From UBA7672 sp047601145 (GTDB taxonomy: Bacteria > Pseudomonadota > Alphaproteobacteria > Caulobacterales > Hyphomonadaceae), in assembly GCA_047601145.1 (NCBI GenBank), contig JASGJW010000003.1, positions 868,001 through 932,000 on the forward strand: DNA of 64,000 nucleotides, in the 5' to 3' direction. Position 1 is the first letter of the stretch. Every line of letters starts with the position of its first letter. Positions 36,524 through 45,275 of this stretch are shown in pieces. The notes under the pieces are model-generated. The model did no database searches. It worked only from the letters and a program-made list of their open reading frames with translations, and was not told the origin of the DNA. The translations under genes were made by a program, and so were the position numbers.

Positions 36524-37216
36524 TCAGGAGCGCCTGGGCCTGGCCTCGGCTTCCGGCTGGTATCCGCATCCGCGCAGGAATACGTCTACGGCGAAGGCGA
36601 CGTGACTATCGATCTCGGCCTGCGTCGGCGGCTGGCCCAACGCTGTGTTGATTCGCGTCCAGTCTGTCATCATGCTCAGGCAGAGAACCGAGGCGCGATC
36701 AACATCCGCAGACTTGAGCGCTGGCAGGAGCCCCTTGGTCCTCCACACGTCCAGTCCCTGGCGGATATGTCCTGCTCCCGTCATTGTTGATTGCGTATGC
36801 AGGCGCCGCAGCTCCGGCAGGCGATGACCTTCGGCAATCGCCATGCGGTTGAGCGGAGCCGCTTCCGTTGAGATGCGCAAAGAGACCTGCACGCCAAGCG
36901 AGACCAGATATTTGCGCGGATCCGTTGCATGCGCATCGAGGGGGAATTCGCGCTTGTGAACATCGACCGTGCGATCGACGATGCGCTTGATCACGGCCTT
37001 CAGGATGTCGTGCTTGTTCGAGTATCGGGCGTAGATCGTCTTGGTCGATGCGCCGGCCGCTTTTGCAATCTGATCCATTGTCGTTTCCGAGAATCCATTC
37101 TCGGAAAACTGCTGGAGAGCGGCGTCCAGGAGCCTGTCAGGCAGAGCTTCCATCTGTTCTGCCGACAGTCGACCCGGGCCTACGCGTTTTTGTTTGGTCG
37201 CGGTTTTGGTTGTCAT
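36524..37216 (-). CDS. TetR/AcrR family repressor of the efflux operon
   Basis: A 230-residue regulator with a basic N-terminus, HTH (ALQQFSENGFSETTMDQIAK; AGASTKTIYARYSNKHDILK) and a helical ligand-binding domain. It is divergent from the NodT-HlyD-DHA2 genes, and a 16-7-16 inverted repeat lies between them. ATG 37216 follows AAGGACC. By position it represses the efflux pump and possibly itself; ligand unknown. Confidence 0.88.
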   Translation of the reverse strand: MTTKTATKQKRVGPGRLSAEQMEALPDRLLDAALQQFSENGFSETTMDQIAKAAGASTKTIYARYSNKHDILKAVIKRIVDRTVDVHKREFPLDAHATDPRKYLVSLGVQVSLRISTEAAPLNRMAIAEGHRLPELRRLHTQSTMTGAGHIRQGLDVWRTKGLLPALKSADVDRASVLCLSMMTDWTRINTALGQPPTQAEIDSHVAFAVDVFLRGCGYQPEAEARPRRS

Positions 37217-37286
37217 TTCAGGTCCTTAAGAGAAAACGCCCGGGTATCTCGAAAATTGTCTAGCACGGCGCTTGACAAAAGGAAAA

Positions 37287-37325
37287 GAAAACCTTTCTTT
37301 CCCATTATCGGAAAGAAAGGTTTTC
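37287..37325. promoter_or_regulatory. large operator-like inverted repeat of the efflux operon
   Basis: GAAAACCTTTCTTTCC (37287-37302) and GGAAAGAAAGGTTTTC (37310-37325) are perfect 16-bp arms with a 7-bp spacer. TTGACA at 37272 may be the -35 of the rightward promoter, so a bound repressor would cover the -10 region. Confidence 0.7.
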
Positions 37326-37435
37326 CTTCCGTTGGCGGCGACAGCCGTCTCACAATAAGGGGCCCCACTCAAGAGGGTCCTGCTTTGGGTCTGAACTAGG
37401 GACGGGCGGCAAACGCCCAGACGTGGAGATAAAAA

Positions 37436-38876
37436 ATGTCGGCAAGACCGAACCCCTCCGCCAGGGGAATGGCGGCTTTTACCCTGATGCTGCTTACGGG
37501 CTGCGCGTCCGTGCCGAATCTCGGCGCGGAACCGAAGCTCGCCTCACCGGACACCTTTTCTTCCGAACGCTCCTTCGCGGGACCGGCGGCGGAATGGCCG
37601 TCGGACTCCTGGTGGGAAACCTATGGCGATTCCCAGCTCGATGCGCTGATCACCGAAGCCTTGCGTGACTCGCCGACCCTGTCGGCCGCAGCAGCCCGCG
37701 CGCGCCAGGCGCAAGCCTCCGTTATGACCGCTGCCTCGGCCAGCGCCCCCCACGTCTCCGGCGACGCGTCTGTGCAAAGCTCCTATCAGAAGCTCGACGC
37801 CGACGACCTGCCGCAGACTATTGCGGATGCTCTCCCGGATGATTGGCGCACCCAGTCGTCTGCTTCGGTGAAGGTCAGCAAGTCGCTCGACTTCTTCGGG
37901 CGCAACCGCGCGAACTTTGCGGCAGCCAACTCTCTCGCTGAAGCGTCCGAAGCGGAAGCTGCGGCTGCGCGGCTGGAGATCTCGACAGGCGTGGCGCTGT
38001 ACTACGCCGAACTCGTGCGGCTCACCGCCGATCGCGCGGCGGCAGAAGACGCCATCCGTGTGCGTCAGAGCGGCGAGAAGCTAGTCGACCAGCGTCTCAA
38101 GAGTGGGCTCGAGAATGAAGGCCGGCTATATCAGGCTTCGGCGCAGGTCTCGGCAGCGAGGGTCAGCCTAACGACGGTCGACGGCAATATCGCCCGCACG
38201 CGCCATGCGCTGGCGGCGATGCTGGGCAAGGGCCCGGATCGCGGGTTGGACATCGCGCTACCGAAGAACCCGCGGCTGGCAAGCTCCGGCCTGCCTGCGA
38301 AGCTGGCACTGGATCTGATCGGCCGGCGACCGGACCTTGTCGCAGCGCGTCACTATGCGGAAGCAGCAGCTGAACGCATCAAGGCAGAGCGTGCGGACTT
38401 CTATCCGAACGTGAACCTTGCGGCTGTGGTTGGCCTGCAGACGCTTGGCCTCGACCGGCTTGGCGGCGGCGATCTCTCCTATGTCAGCGCCGGCCCTGCT
38501 CTCTCGCTACCAATCTTCGATGGCGGCGGCGTGGAAGGCGACTATCGCAAGGCGCGCGCCGAGTATGACGAAGCGGTCGCGACCTATAATGGCGCGCTGA
38601 CAAATGCGCTGAAGGAAGTGGCGGATGCAATCTCCGATCGCCGCACGCTGGATGCGCAACTGCTCGACGCTCACGCTGCCCTGAACGCAGCAGAGACGGC
38701 CTACGGTCTCGTTCGCACGCGCTATGAGGGCGGCCTCTCCAGCTATCTCGACGTGCTCTCAGTCGAAGAACTCGATGGTCGAACTCCGCCGCATTGTGGC
38801 GGGGCTTGAGGCCCACGCCTTCTCGCTCGACGTCGCCATCGTGCACGCATTGGGCGGAGGGTTCAGCGCCGCCTGA
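37436..38876 (+). pseudogene. NodT-type outer-membrane efflux lipoprotein, frameshifted near the end
   Basis: TolC-like channel of the NodT family. Lipobox LMLLTGC is followed by DSWWETYGDSQLDALITEAL and the coiled helices typical of these channels (RLEISTGVALYYAELVRLTA; IGRRPDLVAARHYAEAAAER). The frame holds until SYLDVLSVEEL, then coding continues one base over from 38775 (MVELRRIVAGLEAHAFSLDV) to the TGA at 38874-38876. One extra base near 38774 explains it; only the last 34 residues are affected. First gene of the efflux operon. Confidence 0.82.
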
Positions 38877-38877
38877 G

Positions 38878-38901
38878 ACTGCCGACTGCCAATAACAAGA
38901 A
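38878..38901 (+). repeat. intercistronic repeat, copy 1
   Basis: ACTGCCGAC, 2 nt, CCAATAACAAGAA directly follows the NodT stop. The same two blocks with a 9-nt spacer occur at 42052-42082 after the thioesterase stop in the same operon. Confidence 0.6.
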
Positions 38902-38935
38902 GCTCAAGAACACATAACAGGAAAAGAGACCTCCC

Positions 38936-40036
38936 ATGGCTGCCGATACAACGACCTTCAACGCCCCGATCGAAGAAGCGGGCGTCACCATCTACGGCGA
39001 GGCAACGCTCGCCAAACCGAAAAGCAATCGCGCTCGCAAACTTCTTCTACTGGGCTTGGGCGGCATCGTAGCCAAGGTCGGCATCGGCTTCGGCGTCTGG
39101 TGGTGGCTTGACGGCCAGAACTATGTGACGACCGACAACGCCTATGTCGGCGCCTCTACTGCGCAGATCAATTCGCAGACATCGGGCCAGATCCTCAGCG
39201 TGGTCGTGAACGACACCGACATGGTGACGAAGGGCCAGATGCTGGCGACCATCGATCCTGCCGATGCGAAGCTCGCCGCGCAGAAAGCGGAGGCGGATTA
39301 CCACCGCACGATCCAACGCGTGCAGCAATACTTCGCACAGGAATCGGCGTCGCTGGCGCAGGTTAGCGCCCGCCAGGCTGACCTCGACCGGGCGAGCCTC
39401 GACTACGAACGCCGCAAGGAGCTGGCATCCACTGGCGCCGTGTCGGACGAGGAACTCTCGGCGACGCGCACAGCCTTCGAAGCGGCGCGCGCGAACCTGA
39501 CGGCAGCACAGCAGAACCTGCAGTCGGCGCGCGCGCTGACGCGCGGCGTCGGGGTCGAGGATCATCCTGAGGCGAACGTGGCGCGCACGGCGTGGGAAAC
39601 CGCGCTGCTTAACCTCGACCGCACGACGATCACCGCGCCAGTTGATGGCGTTGTCACGCAGCGCCGGGCACAGGTCGGTCAGCGCATCGACCCCGGCCAG
39701 CCGCTGATGTCGATCGCACCAATCCAGACCGCCTGGGTGGACGCCAACTTCAAGGAAGGCCAGCTCGGCAATGTTCGGATCGGGCAGGAGGTGGAGCTGA
39801 CGTCCGACATCTACGGTCATGACGTGGTGTTCCACGGCAAGGTCGAGGGTCTGGGCGGCGGCACGGGGTCGGCATTCGCAGTCATCCCGGCGCAAAACGC
39901 GACAGGCAACTGGATCAAGGTTGTCCAGCGCGTGCCCGTGCGAATCAGCCTCGACCCAGCCGAACTCGACGCACACCCGCTGCGCGTCGGTCTCTCGATG
40001 GAAGCTAAGATCGACACACGCAAAGCCGGAGGCTGA
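38936..40036 (+). CDS. emrA: HlyD/EmrA-type membrane fusion protein
   Basis: A 366-residue periplasmic adaptor linking the inner-membrane pump to the NodT channel. A cytoplasmic N-terminus and one membrane helix (about 35-55) are followed by YVTTDNAYVGASTAQINSQT, the first half of the lipoyl domain. A helical hairpin (70-190) and a second lipoyl half (RTTITAPVDGVVTQRRAQVG) follow, then WVDANFKEGQLGNVRIGQ. It is 32 bp before the MFS gene. The emrA name is by analogy. Confidence 0.88.
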   Translation: MAADTTTFNAPIEEAGVTIYGEATLAKPKSNRARKLLLLGLGGIVAKVGIGFGVWWWLDGQNYVTTDNAYVGASTAQINSQTSGQILSVVVNDTDMVTKGQMLATIDPADAKLAAQKAEADYHRTIQRVQQYFAQESASLAQVSARQADLDRASLDYERRKELASTGAVSDEELSATRTAFEAARANLTAAQQNLQSARALTRGVGVEDHPEANVARTAWETALLNLDRTTITAPVDGVVTQRRAQVGQRIDPGQPLMSIAPIQTAWVDANFKEGQLGNVRIGQEVELTSDIYGHDVVFHGKVEGLGGGTGSAFAVIPAQNATGNWIKVVQRVPVRISLDPAELDAHPLRVGLSMEAKIDTRKAGG

Positions 40037-40068
40037 GGCCGCAAAGGCCCGGTCAACAGGAGACTAAC

Positions 40069-41616
40069 ATGTCCACCGGAAAACCCTTCGACCTGAGCGG
40101 CGACCAGCCGCTCAGAGGCGGGATGCTCATTGTCGCCGCAATCCTCCTTGCGAGCGCAAACTTCATCGCCGTGCTCGACATGACCATCGCTAACGTCTCG
40201 GTGCCCAACATCGCGGGAAGCCTCGGCATCTCGTCGAGCCAGGGGACCTGGATCATCACGTCCTACTCGGTCGCGGAGGCGATCGTGGTGCCGCTTACGG
40301 GCTGGATCGCGGGGCGTTTCGGCGCCGTGCGAACATTTGCCTGCGCGATGATCGTCTTCGGCGCCTTCTCGGCCTTCTGTGGCATCTCGAACTCGCTCGA
40401 AATGCTGGTGGCTGGACGCATCTGTCAGGGCTTGTCGGGCGGCCTTCTCATGCCGTTGTCGCAAACCTTGCTGCTGCGCATCTTCCCGAAAGAGAAAGCC
40501 ACGCAGGCAATGGGCCTGTGGGCGATGACGACACTAACCGCGCCGATCCTGGGGCCCATACTCGGCGGTTCGATCTGCGATACGTGGAGCTGGCCCTTCA
40601 TCTTCTTCATCAACGTCCCGCTGGCGCTGATCTGTGCGCCGGTGATGTGGGGCATGCTGAAGCGGTATGAGACCAAGTCCGTCAAACTGCCGATCGATGT
40701 CGTCGGTCTCCTCCTGCTCGTTACCTTCGTCGGTTCGCTGCAGCTGATGCTCGACCTCGGCAAGGAGCATGGCTGGTTCGAGGACCCGACCATCATCGCG
40801 CTGGCTGTCGTCGCCGCCATAGGCTTCGTCGCCTTCGTGATCTGGGAGCTGACTGCGGAACATCCGATCGTCGACCTGCGTGTATTCCGACATCGTGGCT
40901 TCACGATGAGTGTGATCGTGCTGTCGCTAGCCTTCGGATCAATGTTCGCCGCCAACGTGCTGACGCCGCTCTGGCTGCAGACCAACATGGGCTACACCTC
41001 GACCTGGGCCGGCTATGCCACGGCCTGGAGCGGCGTGCTGGCTGTTGCGGCTGCTCCCTTCGTCGGCATGCGCCTCGCGAAAGTCGATCCACGGCGGATG
41101 ATCTTCATCGGCCTTCTCTGGATCGCCTTCATCACCTGGCTCCGCTCGTCGGTGAACAACGACTTCACCTACTGGCAGATCTCGATCCCGCTGATGCTGG
41201 TGGGCCTTGGTATGCCCTTCTTCTTCGTGCCTCTCACCGCGCTGTCCCTCGGAAGCGTCGAGGAGCATGAAACGGCCTCGGCGGCCGGACTGCAGAACTT
41301 CCTCCGCACCCTCTCGGGCGCCGTCGGAACCTCGGTCGTGCAGACCGTGTGGGAAGACAAGACAACCTATAACCACGAAGAGCTGGCCGGCCTGACCGAC
41401 CGCTCGGGCGACGCCATGAACCAGATGATGGCGTCAGGCATGAACCATGACGAAGCGCTTTCCTACCTCAACCATATGGTGGACCGTGAAGCGGTCACGC
41501 TTGCCACCAACCAGGTGATGGCGGTGGTCGCACTCTGCTTCGCCATCTCGGCCCTTGTCATCTGGCTGGCCCCCAAGCCGAAGCGCGCCGTGAGCATGGC
41601 CGAGGCCGGACACTGA
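40069..41616 (+). CDS. emrB: DHA2 family MFS drug efflux pump (EmrB-type)
   Basis: A 515-residue drug/proton antiporter with 14 membrane segments. FIAVLDMTIANVSVPNIAGS and SYSVAEAIVVPLTGWIAGRF are characteristic of the EmrB/DHA2 group. It completes a tripartite pump with HlyD and NodT neighbours. ATG 40069 follows CAGGAG. Substrate unknown. Confidence 0.9.
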   Translation: MSTGKPFDLSGDQPLRGGMLIVAAILLASANFIAVLDMTIANVSVPNIAGSLGISSSQGTWIITSYSVAEAIVVPLTGWIAGRFGAVRTFACAMIVFGAFSAFCGISNSLEMLVAGRICQGLSGGLLMPLSQTLLLRIFPKEKATQAMGLWAMTTLTAPILGPILGGSICDTWSWPFIFFINVPLALICAPVMWGMLKRYETKSVKLPIDVVGLLLLVTFVGSLQLMLDLGKEHGWFEDPTIIALAVVAAIGFVAFVIWELTAEHPIVDLRVFRHRGFTMSVIVLSLAFGSMFAANVLTPLWLQTNMGYTSTWAGYATAWSGVLAVAAAPFVGMRLAKVDPRRMIFIGLLWIAFITWLRSSVNNDFTYWQISIPLMLVGLGMPFFFVPLTALSLGSVEEHETASAAGLQNFLRTLSGAVGTSVVQTVWEDKTTYNHEELAGLTDRSGDAMNQMMASGMNHDEALSYLNHMVDREAVTLATNQVMAVVALCFAISALVIWLAPKPKRAVSMAEAGH

Positions 41617-41629
41617 AAGGAGAGGTGCA

Positions 41630-42049
41630 ATGAAAACGCCCGCGATACCTGGAACCACGCACACCCAGACGATCACAGTCGATCGCACCCTCGTCGTCCC
41701 GGCCGTCTCGGGAGCCTTCACCGGCTTCCGGGACATGCCCCCGGTCTTCGCCACCGCCTTCATGGTTGGCTTCATGGAATGGGCCTGCATCGAAGCTATG
41801 CGGCCCTGGCTGGAGCCGGGCGAACATACCGTCGGCACCCACGTCAACGTCAGCCATGTGGCGGCGACGCCCGTCGGCATGAAGGTGACAGCCACGGTGG
41901 GGCTCGTTGCGGTGGAGAACCGGAAGCTCAGCTTCCGCGTCTCTTGTCGCGACGAGGTCGACCTGATCGGCGAAGGCACGCACGAGCGCGCCGTCATCTA
42001 TCCCGAGAAGTTCATGGCGCGTCTCGCCACAAAGGAGCGCGCGGTCTGA
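41630..42049 (+). CDS. FlK-like hot-dog thioesterase
   Basis: A 139-residue hot-dog fold protein resembling fluoroacetyl-CoA thioesterase FlK. FATAFMVGFMEWACIEAMRP carries the catalytic Glu, and TVGTHVNVSHVAATPVGMKV the conserved His. It probably hydrolyses or binds a short acyl-CoA. ATG 41630 follows AAAGGAGAGG, 13 bp after the pump gene, so it belongs to the efflux operon. Confidence 0.82.
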   Translation: MKTPAIPGTTHTQTITVDRTLVVPAVSGAFTGFRDMPPVFATAFMVGFMEWACIEAMRPWLEPGEHTVGTHVNVSHVAATPVGMKVTATVGLVAVENRKLSFRVSCRDEVDLIGEGTHERAVIYPEKFMARLATKERAV

Positions 42050-42051
42050 AC

Positions 42052-42082
42052 ACTGCCGACGCCCGACCTCCAATAACAAGAA
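42052..42082 (+). repeat. intercistronic repeat, copy 2
   Basis: ACTGCCGAC, 9 nt, CCAATAACAAGAA directly after the thioesterase stop; see the copy at 38878. Confidence 0.6.
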
Positions 42083-42111
42083 TCCAGATCCCGCTAGAAG
42101 GAAACAGACAC

Positions 42112-42507
42112 ATGAAACGCCTTGATACGAAATCACTCCCCCACTTTCTCGACACGGCCGGAGTGGCCGTGGTCCTGCTCGGCTTCGACGATGCAGCCAC
42201 AATGAAACAGGCTGAAGAGTTTGCCCTGCTATGGGCGAGCTGCCAGGAGGAAGGGCTGGTCGGCATCCAGTTCGGCTATGTCGACGGTGAAACGAATCGC
42301 GACGCCTGGGATATGCTCGGGGCCAGCGTCGCACCCTGTCTCGCCATTGTGCGACAAGGCGTCGTCACACGTCGCCTGGAAGGGCATCGCGATCATCAGG
42401 AAATAGCGGCTATCATGCGCCAGCCGGCCTCCTTCCCTTGGCGCCGCCAGCGGGCATCGCTATCTCCCGGCCGGGCCCAGGAGCAACGCGAGCATGTCGC
42501 TGCGTAG
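42112..42507 (+). CDS. thioredoxin-like protein without CxxC
   Basis: A 131-residue protein of likely thioredoxin fold: VAVVLLGFDDAATMKQAEEF, ASCQEEGLVGIQFGYVDGET and VAPCLAIVRQGVVTRRLEGH follow the beta-alpha-beta pattern, with the conserved cis-Pro position in VAPCLA. The CxxC redox motif is missing, so classical reductase activity is unlikely. ATG 42112 follows AGAAGGAAA. It overlaps the patatin gene by 14 bp. Confidence 0.6.
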   Translation: MKRLDTKSLPHFLDTAGVAVVLLGFDDAATMKQAEEFALLWASCQEEGLVGIQFGYVDGETNRDAWDMLGASVAPCLAIVRQGVVTRRLEGHRDHQEIAAIMRQPASFPWRRQRASLSPGRAQEQREHVAA

Positions 42508-43714
42508 GCAAACGACCTTGTTGGGCAGCCTGCTTCTTGCAGGCTGCGCCAACGTGCCGAGGCTGGATACGCCGCCAGCTTCACCGATCGATGCCGAACC
42601 GCCGGGTTTCAACCGGCCGATCCGCACCGACACGCTGGATTTCGATTTCTACAAGACCAACATCGACCGTTCGACGGCTGCCGTCGCCGCCGTGAGCGAC
42701 GGATCGATCGACATACTCGCCCTCTCGGGCGGAGGCGCCGGCGGCGCCTTCGGCGCAGGCGTGCTAGTCGGGCTGACCAATGCCCAGACCAGGCCGCGTT
42801 TCGAAGTGGTCACGGGTGTGTCGACTGGAGCGCTGATCGCGCCGTTCGCCTTCCTTGGCCCGGACTGGGACGGGAAACTCACGGAAGCCTATCGCGGCGA
42901 AGCCACGGATGGCCTTCTCCAGTCGCGCGGTCTTGGCGTGCTGTTTGATCCGAGCGTTTTCCAGGGCGAACCACTTCGCAAGCTGGTCAATCGCTTTGTG
43001 ACGGATGAGCTGATCGACGCCGTAGCGAAGGAAGCGGCGACTGGCCGGTTGCTGCTGGTGGCGACCACCAATCTCGATCGCGAGGAAACTACGATCTGGA
43101 ATCTGGGCGCAATTGCCCAACAGGATGGCGACAAGGCGCGCGACCTGTTCCGCAATGTCATGGTCGCGTCGGCGAGCGTGCCGGGCGTCTTCCCTCCGGT
43201 GATGATCGATGTCGAGAAGGATGGGAAGACGTATCAGGAGATGCACGTCGATGGCGGAGCATCGACGCCGTTTTTCATTGCGCCTGACGTGGCCTTGATG
43301 TTTGGCGAGACTCCCAAGGCCCTGCGTGGCGCAAACATCTATGTGATCGTGAACGGGCAAGCCTCGTCCTCGCCGCGAACCACGCTGAACAACACCGTGG
43401 ACGTGACGGCGCGCAGCTTCAGCGCCGTGCTGAACCACATGACGCGAACAGCGCTGGCGCAGACCGACGCCTTTGCGCAGCGGGGAGGGATGAGCTTCCA
43501 CTTCACGACAATTCCCTCCGACGTGCAGTTCGGCGGTTCGCTGGCTTTCGACCAGGCCAACATGCGCGAGACATTCGACTACGGGATGCGTTGCGGCACG
43601 CGCAGCCTGGCGTGGGTGACGCCAAAGGAGGCCATGGAACACATTGAGGCCGCCGGATCGACCGTGACGCCGGCCGCCACGGCCAACTGCCCGCTCCTGC
43701 CCAAGCCTCAATAG
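42494..43714 (+). CDS. patatin-like phospholipase, lipoprotein
   Basis: A 406-residue lipid acyl hydrolase with lipobox (LLLAGC). The oxyanion hole is LSGGGAGGAFGAG, the nucleophile is in VVTGVSTGALIAP (GxSxG) and the catalytic Asp in MHVDGGAST (DGG). It acts at the envelope on phospholipids or related esters. Its start lies inside the end of the thioredoxin-like gene, so translation is coupled. It closes the efflux operon and may repair or remodel membrane lipids during solvent or drug stress (inference). Confidence 0.88.
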   Translation: MSLRRQTTLLGSLLLAGCANVPRLDTPPASPIDAEPPGFNRPIRTDTLDFDFYKTNIDRSTAAVAAVSDGSIDILALSGGGAGGAFGAGVLVGLTNAQTRPRFEVVTGVSTGALIAPFAFLGPDWDGKLTEAYRGEATDGLLQSRGLGVLFDPSVFQGEPLRKLVNRFVTDELIDAVAKEAATGRLLLVATTNLDREETTIWNLGAIAQQDGDKARDLFRNVMVASASVPGVFPPVMIDVEKDGKTYQEMHVDGGASTPFFIAPDVALMFGETPKALRGANIYVIVNGQASSSPRTTLNNTVDVTARSFSAVLNHMTRTALAQTDAFAQRGGMSFHFTTIPSDVQFGGSLAFDQANMRETFDYGMRCGTRSLAWVTPKEAMEHIEAAGSTVTPAATANCPLLPKPQ

Positions 43715-43752
43715 AGCAGCACCCCCGGGGCGCTTGTTTCGCTGGCCGGTTC

Positions 43753-43766
43753 GCACGATATCGTGC
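43753..43766. promoter_or_regulatory. 14-bp palindrome upstream of gabD
   Basis: GCACGATATCGTGC is a perfect palindrome 37 bp before the gabD start, in the 88-bp gap after the patatin gene. Operator candidate. Confidence 0.4.
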
Positions 43767-43802
43767 ATGCGGGTCGCACAGGTGCGCGCAGGAGATACGA
43801 CA

Positions 43803-45275
43803 ATGGCGGATGGCGAAACGGGCGAACTCGGACGCATCGCATTGAAGCGTGCTGACCTGTTCCGGCAGCAATGTTATATCGACGGGAAATGGACCGGTGA
43901 TCCGACCGTTGAGGTGCGCAATCCGGCGACGCGCGGCGTGATCGGCCGCATCCCCAATCTCGGCAAGGCGGAAGCAGAGCGCGCAGTGGCGGCCGCTTCT
44001 GTGGCGCTGCCGAAATGGCGCGCGCTGTCAGCGAAGGAACGGGCCGTGATCATGCGCAAGTGGAACGACCTGATGGTTGCGCACCAGGAAGATCTCGCGC
44101 GGCTGATGACGGCCGAACAGGGCAAGCCGCTGGCTGAAGCGCGCGGAGAGATTGTCTATGCTGGGTCGTTCTTCGAATGGTTCGGCGAGGAGGCCAAGCG
44201 CGCCTATGGCGATGTAATCCCAGGCCCGGCGACAGACCGGCGCATCATGGTGCTGAAGCAGCCCGTTGGCGTTGTCGGCGCCATCACACCGTGGAATTTC
44301 CCGGCGGCGATGATCACCCGGAAAGTCGGCCCTGCGATAGCAGCAGGGTGCACCGTCGTGCTGAAGCCGTCGGAACTGACGCCCTACTCAGCTTTCGCAA
44401 TCGCGCTGCTGGGCGAGGAAGCCGGGTTGCCGCCGGGCGTGCTCAACATCCTAACAGGCGATGCCGAACCGATCGGACGCGTGCTGACCGAGGATCCGCG
44501 CGTTGCGAAATTCACGTTCACGGGGTCGACGCCGGTGGGCAAGAAGCTCGCCGCGCAGTGCGCCACGACCGTAAAGCGCGTGTCGCTGGAGCTCGGCGGA
44601 AATGCGCCCTTCCTCGTATTCGACGATGCGGATCTCGAGGCGGCAGTCGCCGGATCGATAATCTCGAAGTTCCGCAACACCGGCCAGACGTGCGTATGCG
44701 CCAACCGCTTCTTCGTGCAGGACGGCATCTACGAGAAGTTCGCGAAGCTGCTCGCTGAGAAAGCAGCTGATCTTGTAGTCGGCGATGGCCTGACCGGCGT
44801 GACGCAACAGGGGCCGCTGATCAACGAGAAGGCGCTGCAGAAAGTCGAGGCGCATGTCGCCGATGCGCTCGGCCATGGCGCCAAGGCGCTGACGGGCGCG
44901 GCGAAGGATGACCACGGCGGCACCTTCTATCAGCCGACCGTGCTGCGCGACGTGGCGCCCGATGCGCTGCTGGCGCGCGAGGAGACTTTCGGGCCCGTCG
45001 CCGGCCTTATCCGCTTCAAGGACGAGGCCGATGCGATCCGCATGGCGAATGATAGCCGCGCGGGGCTGGCGGCTTACGCCTATACGCGCGACCTGTCGCG
45101 CTCGTGGCGCGTGGCGGAGAGGTTGGAATACGGCATGGTCGGCATGAACACCGGCCTGATCTCGACCGAGGTGTCGCCCTTCGGCGGCGTCAAGGAATCC
45201 GGCATCGGCCGCGAAGGCTCGAAATATGGCATCGAGGAATTCTTGGAAGTGAAAGCCGTGACGATCCAGCTCTAG
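43803..45275 (+). CDS. gabD: succinate-semialdehyde dehydrogenase, NAD(P)+
   Basis: A 490-residue aldehyde dehydrogenase oxidising succinate semialdehyde to succinate (GABA shunt). The general base Glu is in VSLELGGNAPFLVFDDAD and the nucleophile in NTGQTCVCANRFFVQDGIYE. The N-terminus (CYIDGKWTGD) and end (GREGSKYGIEEFLEVK) fit GabD. ATG 43803 follows AGGAGA; an upstream in-frame start at 43734 lacks one. It converges with the amidohydrolase, stops overlapping by 4 bp. Confidence 0.92.
   Translation: MADGETGELGRIALKRADLFRQQCYIDGKWTGDPTVEVRNPATRGVIGRIPNLGKAEAERAVAAASVALPKWRALSAKERAVIMRKWNDLMVAHQEDLARLMTAEQGKPLAEARGEIVYAGSFFEWFGEEAKRAYGDVIPGPATDRRIMVLKQPVGVVGAITPWNFPAAMITRKVGPAIAAGCTVVLKPSELTPYSAFAIALLGEEAGLPPGVLNILTGDAEPIGRVLTEDPRVAKFTFTGSTPVGKKLAAQCATTVKRVSLELGGNAPFLVFDDADLEAAVAGSIISKFRNTGQTCVCANRFFVQDGIYEKFAKLLAEKAADLVVGDGLTGVTQQGPLINEKALQKVEAHVADALGHGAKALTGAAKDDHGGTFYQPTVLRDVAPDALLAREETFGPVAGLIRFKDEADAIRMANDSRAGLAAYAYTRDLSRSWRVAERLEYGMVGMNTGLISTEVSPFGGVKESGIGREGSKYGIEEFLEVKAVTIQL

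Noticed and set aside
43734..43802. N-terminal extension of GabD from the upstream start at 43734
   Set aside because: The extra 23 residues have no homology and cover the promoter palindrome; AGGAGA precedes ATG 43803.
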